The notes under the pieces: generated by a model | Seen by the model: only the letters and a program-made list of their open reading frames with translations | Told to the model about the DNA's origin: nothing | Databases searched by the model: none | Made by a program: the position numbers and the translations under genes | Part shown: in pieces, positions 1 through 9,106 of the stretch | Numbering within the stretch: the stretch's first letter is position 1 | Layout of the letters: every line of letters starts with the position of its first letter | Assembly: GCA_963840545.1 (NCBI GenBank) | Contig: CAWIZE010000001.1 | Coordinates: forward strand, 769,957 to 833,956 | From: JAKAWQ01 sp963840545 | GTDB taxonomy: Bacteria; Pseudomonadota; Alphaproteobacteria; Acetobacterales; Acetobacteraceae | Direction: 5' to 3' | Length of the DNA stretch: 64,000 nucleotides

Positions 1-1329
1 GTCGAGCGCACCGACCTGCCCTTCCGCCGTGCCTTCTCCGCCCTCGCCGCCGCACCCTTCGCGGTGCCCGCCTTCATCGCGAGCTATGCCTGGGTCTCAC
101 TGAGCCCCGGGCTCGAGGGCTTCGGCGGCGCCCTGCTCGCCACCACCTTCTCCTATTTCCCGCTCGTCTATCTCCCGGTCGCCGCGGCGCTCCGCGGCCT
201 CGATCCCGCGCTCGAGGACAGCGCCCGCTCGCTCGGCTGCTCGGCGGGCAGCTCCTTCCGCCGCGTCGTCCTGGCCCAGCTCCGACCGGCGATGCTGGGC
301 GGCGCGCTCCTGGTCGCGCTCAACGCGCTGGTCGAGTTCGGCGCCTTCGCCCTGATGCGGTTCCGGACCTTCACGACCGAGATCTACGCCGCCTACCAGG
401 CCGGCTTCGGCGGCGACGAGGCGGCCGTGCTCGCGGTCGTGCTGCTCGTGCTCTGCCTCGCCTGCCTCGCCGTCGAGCAGGCGATGCGCCGGCGCGTCCG
501 CTATTCCCGGCTCGGCCGCTTCGCCCGCCGCCCCGCCGTGCCCTACCGGCTCGGCCCCTGGCGCTGGCCTTCCTTCGCCGCCCTCGCCCTCCTTTACGCG
601 CTCGCCACCGGCGTCCCGATCGGCATGATCGTCTTCTGGCTCACCCGCCACGGGGTCAGCGCGATCACGCCCGACGAGGTCTCCGCGGGCGCCGTCCTCG
701 GCGCCACCCTGACCACCATCTTCCTCGGCCTCGCCGGCGCCGCGCTCACCCTCGTCCTCGCACTCCCGCTCGGCATCCTCTCGAGCCGCCGGGCCGGAAG
801 CCCGCTCGCCACCTTCCTCGAGCGCGGCGCCTGGCTCGCCCAGGGCGTGCCGGGCATCGTCATCGCGCTCGCCCTCATCTCCGCCACCGTCGGCACGCTG
901 CCCTGGCTCTACGAGAGCACCGCGCTGCTCCTCCTCGCCTACGCCATCCTCTTCATGCCCTACGCCCTGGTCGGCATCCGCGCCGCCCTCCTCCAGGCCG
1001 AGCGCGGGCTCGAGGAGGCCGGGCGCTCGCTCGGCCTCGGCTGGTTCGGGGTGCTCATCCGGATCACCCTGCCGCTCGCCGCCCCCGGGCTCGGCGCGGC
1101 CGCCGCCCTCGTCTTCATCGCCATCACCACCGAGCTCACCGCGACCCTGCTGCTCGCCCCGATCGGCACCCAGACGCTGGCGATCCGCATCTGGGGCGAT
1201 ACCTCCACCCTCGCCTTCGCCGCCGCCGCGCCCTATGCCGCCATCCTCGTGGCACTCTCCCTCACAGCGAGCCTGATCCTCGCGCGCCGCTTCGACCTCG
1301 CCACCGTCCGGCTGGACCTCGGTGGTTGA
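1..1329 (+). CDS. Ferric-iron ABC transporter permease (FbpB type), 5' partial
   Basis: Inner-membrane permease carrying Fe3+ delivered by a periplasmic binding protein. The frame is open from base 1, so the N-terminus lies outside the window; 442 codons are visible before TGA. Two homologous permease halves can be seen, each with an EAA-type cytoplasmic loop that contacts the ATPase: LEDSARSLGCS near visible codon 72 and LEEAGRSLGLG near codon 338. Hydrophobic segments fill the rest. This fused two-half architecture is the usual form of the FbpB/SfuB family. The ATPase gene starts 18 bp downstream in the same direction. The substrate (iron rather than thiamine, putrescine or sulfate) is inferred from family resemblance and from the Fur-box genes that follow. 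The binding protein is not in view and may lie upstream. Confidence 0.85.
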   Translation, partial: VERTDLPFRRAFSALAAAPFAVPAFIASYAWVSLSPGLEGFGGALLATTFSYFPLVYLPVAAALRGLDPALEDSARSLGCSAGSSFRRVVLAQLRPAMLGGALLVALNALVEFGAFALMRFRTFTTEIYAAYQAGFGGDEAAVLAVVLLVLCLACLAVEQAMRRRVRYSRLGRFARRPAVPYRLGPWRWPSFAALALLYALATGVPIGMIVFWLTRHGVSAITPDEVSAGAVLGATLTTIFLGLAGAALTLVLALPLGILSSRRAGSPLATFLERGAWLAQGVPGIVIALALISATVGTLPWLYESTALLLLAYAILFMPYALVGIRAALLQAERGLEEAGRSLGLGWFGVLIRITLPLAAPGLGAAAALVFIAITTELTATLLLAPIGTQTLAIRIWGDTSTLAFAAAAPYAAILVALSLTASLILARRFDLATVRLDLGG

Positions 1330-1347
1330 GGAGAGGGGCGGCTGAGG

Positions 1348-2412
<1,065 letters not shown>

Positions 2413-2445
2413 ACCTGTCGATCTGGCCCATCACCGCGAAGGGGC

Positions 2446-2480
2446 TTGACCGCGGCCTGCAAATGCGAATAACTCGCATT
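2446..2480 (+). promoter_or_regulatory. Promoter with Fur box for the NHL-EfeB operon
   Basis: A 19-bp perfect inverted repeat, AATGCGAATAACTCGCATT (2462-2480; 7-bp arms, 5-bp centre), has the NATGCGAAT-type layout of proteobacterial Fur boxes. A -35-like TTGACC lies at 2446-2451, and an AATAAC -10-like element 16 bp further sits inside the palindrome. A repressor bound here would cover the -10. Assignment to Fur rather than another FUR-family regulator is inferred from the sequence and from the iron-related neighbours. Confidence 0.75.
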
Positions 2481-2503
2481 AGCGTTTCAGGCCGGAGACC
2501 GGG

Positions 2504-3637
2504 ATGCCCCACCCCCTCACCCTCTCGTTTCTCCTCGCAGCCCTCGCCACCACCCCCGCCCTCGCCGCGGACCCCGCCGCCCTCACCACCCTCCACGGTC
2601 ATCGCCTGCTCGCCTCCACCGTGCCCGCCAACGGCGATCTCAACCCCTACGCGATCGTCGTCGCGCCGGTCTCCGCCGGCGCCATCGCGGCGGGCGACGT
2701 GCTGGTCGACAACTTCAACGCGCGGAGCAATTTCCAGGGCACCGGAACGACGATCATGCTCTACGACCAAGCGACCAAGACGGCCCGCCTCTTCGCCGCC
2801 CTGCCGCCCAGGCTCGCCTTCTGCCCGGGCGGCGTCGGCCTCACCGCCGCGATGACCATGCTCAATTCCGGCTGGATCATCGTCGGCAGCGCCCCCAGCA
2901 CCGACGGGACGACGAAGACCCGCGGCGCCGGCTGCCTGATCGTCCTCGACCCGCACGGCAAGCTCGCCGGCACGATCGCCGGACCCGAGATCGACGACCC
3001 CTGGGGCAACATGGCGGTGATCGACCGCGGCGATACGGCGACGCTGTTCGTCAGCAATGTCGGCTTCGGCATCGGCGCCGACGTTGGTCCCCTGGGCCAG
3101 AAGCCCGTCCCCCACGCGACCGTCCTCCGCATCGACCTCATCCTGCCCGCGGGCAGGCCGCCCGTGGTTGAGGCGAAAACCGTCATCGCCGACGGCTTTT
3201 CCTCGCAGGCCGACGCCGGCGCCTTCCTGATCGGCCCGACCGGCCTCGCCCTCGCTCCCGACGGCACGCTCTACGTCTCGGACGCGCTCGGCAACCGCGT
3301 CGTCGCGATCGACCACGCCGCCACCCGCGCCTCCTCTGCCGGCACCGGCCGCGTCGTCAGCGAAGGCGGCCTGCTCAAACGCCCGCTCGCCATGGTCGTC
3401 GCCGCGAACGGCGATCTCCTGGTCACCAACGCGCTCAACGGCCAGGTGGTCGCGATCGATCCCGCCACCGGCACCCAGCGCGGCGCGCTCTGGCTCGACC
3501 ACGACGAAGCGCAGGACCCGCCCGGCAACGGCGACCTCTTCGGTCTCGCCATGACCCCGGACGCCAAGGGTCTCTATTACGTCGAGGACGACACCAACAC
3601 GCTGATGCAAGCCCCTGGGATGGAATCGCCTCGTTGA
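2504..3637 (+). CDS. Secreted NHL/SMP-30-like beta-propeller protein
   Basis: 377 aa. A Sec signal peptide spans about residues 1-22 (hydrophobic LLAALATTPALA, then AADP). The mature part holds repeated segments of the type GLALAPDGTLYVSDALGNRVVAID and AMVVAANGDLLVTNALNGQVVAID, typical of NHL/six-bladed propellers. No catalytic residues can be assigned. The start is supported by GGAG six bases upstream. It is the first gene behind the Fur-box promoter, and its TGA overlaps the TTG start of the EfeB-like gene, so the two are probably translationally coupled. A periplasmic role in iron or heme handling, perhaps as a partner of the peroxidase, is an inference from this position. Confidence 0.75.
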   Translation: MPHPLTLSFLLAALATTPALAADPAALTTLHGHRLLASTVPANGDLNPYAIVVAPVSAGAIAAGDVLVDNFNARSNFQGTGTTIMLYDQATKTARLFAALPPRLAFCPGGVGLTAAMTMLNSGWIIVGSAPSTDGTTKTRGAGCLIVLDPHGKLAGTIAGPEIDDPWGNMAVIDRGDTATLFVSNVGFGIGADVGPLGQKPVPHATVLRIDLILPAGRPPVVEAKTVIADGFSSQADAGAFLIGPTGLALAPDGTLYVSDALGNRVVAIDHAATRASSAGTGRVVSEGGLLKRPLAMVVAANGDLLVTNALNGQVVAIDPATGTQRGALWLDHDEAQDPPGNGDLFGLAMTPDAKGLYYVEDDTNTLMQAPGMESPR

Positions 3638-4863
3638 CCTCGCGCCGCGCCTTCCTCGCCGCCGCCGCCGCCGCCGCCGCGACCCTGCCGGCCCTGGCCA
3701 ACCCCGAACCCTTCTTCGGCCCGCGCCAGGCCGGCATCACGACCCCCCAACAGAGAAACCTCCAGTTCGCCGTCTTCGACCTCGCGACCGCAAGCCGCTC
3801 CGACCTCGTCGCCCTCATGCGCGCCTGGACGCTCGCCGCCGCCCGCCTCACCGCCGGCCTGCCCGCCGATCATCTCGGCACCACGCCATCCGCCCCGCCC
3901 GGCGACAGCGGCGAGGCCATCGGCCTCGACCCGGCCCGCCTCACCCTCACCCTCACCTTCGGCTTCGGCCCCGAGCTTTTTCTCCTCGACGGCAAGGACC
4001 GCTTCGGCCTCGCCGCCGCCCGCCCGCCCGCCCTGGTCGATCTCCCGCCCTTCCCCGGCGAGCAGCTCGAGCCCGGCAAGACGGGCGGCGCGATCGCGGT
4101 GCAAGCCTGCGCCGACGACCCGCAGATCGCCTTCCACGCCGTCCGCCAGCTCGCCCGCATCGGCGAGCCCGCCATCGCCCTCAAATGGACGCAACGCGGC
4201 TTCTCCACCGCGCCCCGCATCAAGGGCACCGCCAGGGGAACACCACGCAACCTGATGGGCTTCAAGGACGGGACGATGAATCCCGATCCCGCCGATCCCC
4301 GGGCAATGGCCCAGTTCATCTGGGCCGGCGCCGAAGCCCCGGCCTGGATGCAGGGCGGCACCTACCTCGTGGCGCGCCGGATCCGCATCGCGCTCGAGCA
4401 CTGGGACCGGATGAAGCTCGGCTTCCAGGAGCAGGTGTTCGGCCGGCGCAAATATTCCGGCGCCCCGCTCGGTGAGGCGGAAGAGTTCGCCCCGCTCGAC
4501 CTCGCCGCCACCAACCCGGACGGCGATCCGCTGATCCCCGCGACCGCCCATGCGCGGCTCGGCGCGCCGGCGCTCAACGGCGGGGCGCAGATCCTGCGCC
4601 GCTCCTACGGCTACAGCGACGGCGCGGACTTCGTCGCCGAGCGCTGGCCGCCCTGGCGCCAGGCCATCGAATACGACGCCGGCCTCATGTTCCTCGCCTA
4701 CCAGAAGGACCCGCGCACCGGCTTCATCCGCACCTTCGAAACCATGTCGCGGCTCGACGCGCTGAACCAGTTCACCACCCATATCGGCAGCGGAATCTTC
4801 GCCTGCCCCCCAGGCGCGGAGACAGGCAGCTATCTTGGCCAATCACTGGTTGAAAAAGGCTGA
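3634..4863 (+). CDS. efeB: DyP-type heme peroxidase / deferrochelatase, EfeB-like
   Basis: 409 aa. The N-terminus TSRRAFLAAAAAAAATLPALA is a twin-arginine signal, so export in folded form is expected. The DyP family motif GFKDGT lies at residues 209-214. The segment ATAHARLGAP near 306 probably holds the axial heme His, and RRSYGYSDG near 322-330 matches the conserved Arg region. The C-terminal IFACPPG block is typical of EfeB. EfeB proteins oxidise ferrous iron or release iron from heme in the periplasm. The gene starts at TTG, overlapping the NHL gene by four bases. The usual partners EfeU and EfeO are not in view; a ferric ABC transporter lies just upstream instead. Confidence 0.87.
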   Translation: MTSRRAFLAAAAAAAATLPALANPEPFFGPRQAGITTPQQRNLQFAVFDLATASRSDLVALMRAWTLAAARLTAGLPADHLGTTPSAPPGDSGEAIGLDPARLTLTLTFGFGPELFLLDGKDRFGLAAARPPALVDLPPFPGEQLEPGKTGGAIAVQACADDPQIAFHAVRQLARIGEPAIALKWTQRGFSTAPRIKGTARGTPRNLMGFKDGTMNPDPADPRAMAQFIWAGAEAPAWMQGGTYLVARRIRIALEHWDRMKLGFQEQVFGRRKYSGAPLGEAEEFAPLDLAATNPDGDPLIPATAHARLGAPALNGGAQILRRSYGYSDGADFVAERWPPWRQAIEYDAGLMFLAYQKDPRTGFIRTFETMSRLDALNQFTTHIGSGIFACPPGAETGSYLGQSLVEKG

Positions 4864-4876
4864 CTCGTTGAAAATC

Positions 4877-5090
4877 AGGGGCTCCGCCCCTGGTCGGGGG
4901 CCCTGCCCCCGACACCGACACCCCAACGCGCAGACGCGTTGGGGGCCCCGTCGCCGGCAAAGGCGAAGCCTTTGCAATCCATTCGCTTTTATAAGATTTT
5001 CTTATACTGATTTTATAAGAATGTTGGGAGGTCCAGGGCCCCAGGCCCTGGCGGGGGTGTCGGGGGCAGAGCCCCAGACCCAGTCAAAGG
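4877..5090. repeat. Multi-hairpin repeat cluster (copy 1)
   Basis: A chain of GC-rich hairpins with short loops: AGGGGC/GCCCCT, TCGGGGGC/GCCCCCGA, a perfect 10-bp stem CCCCAACGCG/CGCGTTGGGG (4921-4944, loop CAGA), CAAAGGC/GCCTTTG, and further CCAGGGCC and GGGGGC stems to about 5090. An A/T-rich patch (4985-5023) lies in the middle. The element separates convergent efeB and dppF and probably ends both transcripts. Related clusters lie at 15902, 35622 and 55857. The last 24 codons of dppF are encoded inside it. Confidence 0.75.
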
Positions 5091-6062
5091 GAAGTGGCAC
5101 GCGACGTTCCAGCCGCGGGCGTGCTGCGCGAGATGCGGCCTCTCGCTGCGGCAGCGTTCCTGCGCGTAGCCGCACCTGGGATGAAACGGGCAGCCCGACG
5201 GTGGGTCGATCGGGCTCGGCACGTCGCCCTCGAGGATGATCCGGCGCCGGTTCGGCGCGGCCGGGTCCGGCACCGGCACGGCCGAGATCAGCGCCTGTGT
5301 GTAGGGATGCGCCGGCGCCCTCAGCACGTCGTCGGTCGGGCCGATCTCGACGATCGCGCCGAGATACATCACCGCGACCCGCGTCGAGACCTGGCGCACC
5401 ACCGAGAGGTCGTGCGCGATGAACACGTAGGTGAGGCCGAGCCGCTCCTGCAGATCCATGAAGAGATTGACGATCTGCGCCTGGACCGAGGCATCGAGCG
5501 CCGAGACCGGCTCGTCGGCCACGATCAGCCGCGGCGCCAGCGCGAGCGCCCGCGCGATGCCGATCCGCTGCTGCTGGCCGCCCGAGAATTCGTGGGGAAA
5601 CCGCTCGGCATGCTCGGCAAGCAGCCCGACCTCGCGCAGCAGCGCGCGCACGCGGGCGGCGATCTCGGCGCGGGTTCCGCGGCGATGCACGATCAGCGGC
5701 TCGGCGATGAGCTCGCCCACCCGCCGTCGCGGATTGAGCGAGGCGGCGGGGTCCTGGAACACCATCTGCATGCGGGTGCGGAGCGCGCGCAGCGCCCGCG
5801 GGCGGAGCGTCGTGATCTCCGTGCCCTCGAAGAAGATTTGCCCGTCGCTCACCTCGTAGAGGCGGGTGAGGCAGCGCCCGAGCGTCGATTTCCCGCAGCC
5901 CGATTCGCCGACCAGGCCGAGCGTTTCGCCCTCCTCCACCGCGAGCGAGACCTGCTCGACCGCGCGCACCACCTTGTTGAAGCGCGCCAGCAGATGGTTG
6001 CCGACGCGGTAGCGCTTGCTCACCTTGACGGCCTCGAGCAGCGGGCGCGCCTCGGAGGTCAC
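5013..6062 (-). CDS. dppF: Peptide ABC transporter ATP-binding protein (DppF/OppF type)
   Basis: 349 aa from a GTG start at 6062 that overlaps the TGA of the dppD-like gene (GTGA); a longer upstream frame exists but has no family likeness. Walker A GESGCGKST lies near residues 52-60, signature FSGGQQQRIGIARAL and Walker B LIVADEP follow, and the C-terminal oligopeptide-transporter domain has the Cys-rich GCPFHPRCGYAQERC. It hydrolyses ATP for dipeptide/oligopeptide import with DppD. The normal family end is near VACHFP; a further 24 or so residues come from reading into the hairpin repeat cluster. It is the last gene of the operon. Confidence 0.87.
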   Translation of the reverse strand: MTSEARPLLEAVKVSKRYRVGNHLLARFNKVVRAVEQVSLAVEEGETLGLVGESGCGKSTLGRCLTRLYEVSDGQIFFEGTEITTLRPRALRALRTRMQMVFQDPAASLNPRRRVGELIAEPLIVHRRGTRAEIAARVRALLREVGLLAEHAERFPHEFSGGQQQRIGIARALALAPRLIVADEPVSALDASVQAQIVNLFMDLQERLGLTYVFIAHDLSVVRQVSTRVAVMYLGAIVEIGPTDDVLRAPAHPYTQALISAVPVPDPAAPNRRRIILEGDVPSPIDPPSGCPFHPRCGYAQERCRSERPHLAQHARGWNVACHFPLTGSGALPPTPPPGPGALDLPTFL

Positions 6063-7078
6063 GCCGTTACCGCAAGCAACTGCGCGCGCGCCGCCGCCCG
6101 CGCCTCGGCCGTGAGAATGCATGCGGTCTCATGCCCACCCTCCGCCACGAGCTCCGGCCGCACCGCGCAGGCGGCCTCGCGCCAGCGGCAGCGCGGCCCG
6201 AAGGGGCAACCCTCGGGGATCGCGAAGGGCGAGGGCGGCGTGCCCGGAATCGCCGGCAGCCGCCGCGGGCGCGCGCCTTCGAGCGGGGGGATCGAGGCGA
6301 GCAGGCCGAGCGTGTAGGGATGGCGCGGCTCGCGGAACAGCGCCCCGGTCTCGGCCCGCTCGACGATCCGCCCCGCGTACATCACCGCCACCCGGTCGGC
6401 GATCTCCGCGACCACGCCCATGTTGTGGGTGATCAGGATCACCGAGGAGCCGAAATCCGCCCGCAGCTTGCGCACGAGGTCGAGGATCTGGGCCTGCACG
6501 GTTACGTCGAGCGCGGTCGTCGGCTCGTCGGCGAGCAGCAGCGCGGGATCGCAGGAAAGCGCCATGGCGATCACCGCGCGCTGGCGCATGCCGCCCGAGA
6601 GCTCGTGGGGAAAGCGCTCTGCCGTGCCGGCAGGGTTGGGGATGCCGACCGCCTCGATCAGCTCGACCGCGCGCCGCGCCGCCGCCCGGCGCGAGACGCT
6701 CCGGTGCGCCCGCACCTGCTCTGCGATCTGCCGCCCGATCGCGTAGACGGGTGTGAGCGCCGTCATCGGGTTCTGGAAGATCATCGCGATCGCGCCCCCC
6801 CGCACGCGGCGCATCTCGCCGTCGGGAAGCCCGACGAGCTCGCGCCCGCGGAAGCGGATCGAGCCCTCGACGATCGCGTTCGGGTCGCGGATCAGCCCCA
6901 TCACCGCGAGCACCGTGAGCGTCTTGCCCGACCCGGACTCGCCCACGATGCTGAGGATCTCGCGCTCGCCCAGCGTGAAGGAGACGCCGTCCACCGCGCG
7001 CACCAGGCCCCGCTCGGTGCGGAACGAGACCGCGAGGTCGCGCACCTCGAGGATCGGCCCCGCCCCGCTCCCGCTCAC
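6059..7078 (-). CDS. dppD: Peptide ABC transporter ATP-binding protein (DppD/OppD type)
   Basis: 339 aa from GTG at 7078, overlapping the stop of the dppB-like gene by four bases. Walker A GESGSGKT is at residues 46-53, then the signature LSGGMRQRAVIAMAL, Walker B LLLADEPTTALD, an ILITHNMG switch region and a C-terminal GCPFGPRC oligopeptide-transporter Cys cluster. It pairs with DppF as the second ATPase of a peptide importer. The tight overlaps on both sides show co-translation within one operon. Confidence 0.87.
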   Translation of the reverse strand: MSGSGAGPILEVRDLAVSFRTERGLVRAVDGVSFTLGEREILSIVGESGSGKTLTVLAVMGLIRDPNAIVEGSIRFRGRELVGLPDGEMRRVRGGAIAMIFQNPMTALTPVYAIGRQIAEQVRAHRSVSRRAAARRAVELIEAVGIPNPAGTAERFPHELSGGMRQRAVIAMALSCDPALLLADEPTTALDVTVQAQILDLVRKLRADFGSSVILITHNMGVVAEIADRVAVMYAGRIVERAETGALFREPRHPYTLGLLASIPPLEGARPRRLPAIPGTPPSPFAIPEGCPFGPRCRWREAACAVRPELVAEGGHETACILTAEARAAARAQLLAVTA

Positions 7079-8046
7079 CGTTCGCGCACCCTCGGATCGA
7101 TCGCCGCGTAGAGGATGTCCACCGCCGCGTTCGAGACGACGACGAAGAACGAGGCGTAGATGACGGTCGCCATGATCATCGGCAGGTCGAGGTCCTCGAG
7201 CGCGCGGTAGGTCAGCGCGCCCACCCCTTGCAGCCCGAACACCACTTCGGTGAGCAGCGCGCCGCCGCCCACCAGCGCCCCGAAATCCAGCCCGAACATC
7301 GTGACGAAGCTGATCAGCGAGCAGCGCAGTGCGTGGCGCGTCAGCACCTGCCAGTCCGAAAGCCCCTTGGCCCGCGCGGTGCGGATATAATCCTCGTTCA
7401 GCGCCTCGATCAGGTTCGCCCGCAGCACGCGCCCGTAGATCCCGATATAGAGCACGGCGAGGGTGATCCACGGCAGCACCAGGGCGGCGAACCAGCCGAG
7501 CGGCCTCGCGGTGATGTTCACATAGCCGAGCGCCGGCACCCACGAGAAAAGAAACGTGCCGTGGAGGCGGCTTTGCGTCAGCAGGTTCACCACCTCGCCC
7601 AACCAGAACACCGGCATCGAGACGCCGATCAGGCTCCCCACCATCAGCCCGCGATCGATCAGCGTATCCTTGAAGGCGGCCGCGACCAGGCCCACAACCA
7701 CGCCGAAGACGACCCAGATCGCCGCCGCGCCGAGCACGAGCGAAAGGGTTACGGGTGCGGCTTCGACGATCTCCGGCACGATCTTCTCGCCGCGATTGAC
7801 GAAGGAGGTGAGGTCCTGGGTGACGAGGAGATGGTCCATCATCAGCACGTATTGCACGGGCAGCGGCTTATCGAGGCCGAACTCCTTGCGCACCGCCGCG
7901 ACCGTGTCGGGCGTCGCATTGCGCCCGGCGATCCGCGCCGCCGGATCGGCGCCCGGGGTCGCGAAGAAAATGAGGAAAACGGTGGCGCTGATGCCCACCA
8001 GCACGAAGATCATGTGCAGCAGGCGGCGAAGGACGAAGCCGGTCAC
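7075..8046 (-). CDS. dppB: Peptide ABC transporter permease (DppB/OppB type)
   Basis: 323 aa integral membrane protein starting MTGFVLRRLLHMIFVLVGIS, the typical OppB/DppB N-terminal helix. The family's FGLDKPLPVQY segment follows, and a C-terminal permease domain holds the EAA loop RTARAKGLSDWQV. It forms the import channel together with the DppC-like gene, whose stop lies 6 bp upstream of this start. Here the DppC-type gene comes before the DppB-type gene, the reverse of the most common order. Confidence 0.86.
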   Translation of the reverse strand: MTGFVLRRLLHMIFVLVGISATVFLIFFATPGADPAARIAGRNATPDTVAAVRKEFGLDKPLPVQYVLMMDHLLVTQDLTSFVNRGEKIVPEIVEAAPVTLSLVLGAAAIWVVFGVVVGLVAAAFKDTLIDRGLMVGSLIGVSMPVFWLGEVVNLLTQSRLHGTFLFSWVPALGYVNITARPLGWFAALVLPWITLAVLYIGIYGRVLRANLIEALNEDYIRTARAKGLSDWQVLTRHALRCSLISFVTMFGLDFGALVGGGALLTEVVFGLQGVGALTYRALEDLDLPMIMATVIYASFFVVVSNAAVDILYAAIDPRVRER

Positions 8047-8052
8047 GCTCGT

Positions 8053-9099
8053 TCAGCCCACGCGCAGCTTGGCGCGCGGATCGAGCGCGTCCCTGAGCCC
8101 GTCGCCGAGGATATTGAGCGCGAGCACGGTGAGCACGATTGCGATGCCGGGCGCGATCGCCACCATCGGCCGCGTATAGAGCAGGTCCTCGCCGTCGCGG
8201 ATGATGGTGCCCCAGCTCGCCGCCGGCGGCTGCACGCCGACCGAGAGAAACGAAAGCGCCGCCTCGGTCAGGATGTTGAGCGCCATCATCAGCGGCGCGA
8301 AGACGATGACGGTGCTGAACACGTTCGGCAGCACGTCGCGCCGGAGGATGCGCAGGCGCGGCACGCCGAGCCCGGTCGCGGCGAGCACGAACTCGCTGTT
8401 GCGGAGGCTCAGCACCTGCCCGCGGATCGGCCGCGCGACATAGGGGACGTAGACGACGCCGATGATCAGGATGGGCAAGGCGAGGCTCGCGCCGTTGAGC
8501 TGGATCGGGCCGATGCCGAGGCTCTCGTTGATGAGCACGATCGAGAGCGAGATCGCCAGCAGGTAGATCGGGAAAGCCCAGAGGATATCGAGGAAGATCG
8601 AGATCACGCGATCGACGATCCCGCCGAAGAAGCCGGCGACCAGCCCCGTCAGCGTCGCGAGTGCGAGGCAGATCGCGGTCGAGGCCGCCCCGATCACGAG
8701 CGAGTTCCGCCCGCCATAGAGCAGCCGCGCGGCGACGTCGCGCCCCTGGTCGTCGGCGCCGAGGGCGTACGGCCCGAAGCGCCACAGCGGCCCGACCGGG
8801 GTGAGGCCGAGGCCGAACCCGTTGGTCGCCTGCTGGAGCACATCGACGCTCTTGCCCCCCACCATGATCGATCCGCCGACATTCGAGGCGAAGGGGTCGG
8901 TGTGCGAGACGAAGCGTGCGTAGTACGGCGCGGCGGCGCAAGCGACGACGATAAACACGAGCACGGAGAAGGAAAAAAGCGCGCTCCGGTTGCGGACGAG
9001 CTTTCGAAGCGCGCCCGCCCAGTAGCCCAGCGCCGGCGGGGCGAGCCGCGCGGGCTCGCCCCAACCGGCCGGCGCGTAGGTCGGCTCCGCCTGCGACAA
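8053..9099 (-). CDS. dppC: Peptide ABC transporter permease (DppC/OppC type)
   Basis: 348 aa. The N-terminal OppC_N-like segment RKLVRNRSALFSFSVLVFIV anchors the protein, followed by a long periplasmic loop (about residues 60-130) and a permease domain ending in the conserved DPRAKLRVG. The length exceeds the usual ~300 aa because of an enlarged loop after the first helix. It starts 7 bp downstream of the binding-protein gene. Confidence 0.85.
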   Translation of the reverse strand: MSQAEPTYAPAGWGEPARLAPPALGYWAGALRKLVRNRSALFSFSVLVFIVVACAAAPYYARFVSHTDPFASNVGGSIMVGGKSVDVLQQATNGFGLGLTPVGPLWRFGPYALGADDQGRDVAARLLYGGRNSLVIGAASTAICLALATLTGLVAGFFGGIVDRVISIFLDILWAFPIYLLAISLSIVLINESLGIGPIQLNGASLALPILIIGVVYVPYVARPIRGQVLSLRNSEFVLAATGLGVPRLRILRRDVLPNVFSTVIVFAPLMMALNILTEAALSFLSVGVQPPAASWGTIIRDGEDLLYTRPMVAIAPGIAIVLTVLALNILGDGLRDALDPRAKLRVG

Positions 9100-9106
9100 A
9101 GCCGGG

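Noticed and set aside
4864..5012. tRNA or structured RNA gene in the hairpin-rich spacer
   Set aside because: The stems do not fold into a cloverleaf, and the same hairpins recur at three other gene ends, so they are repeats.
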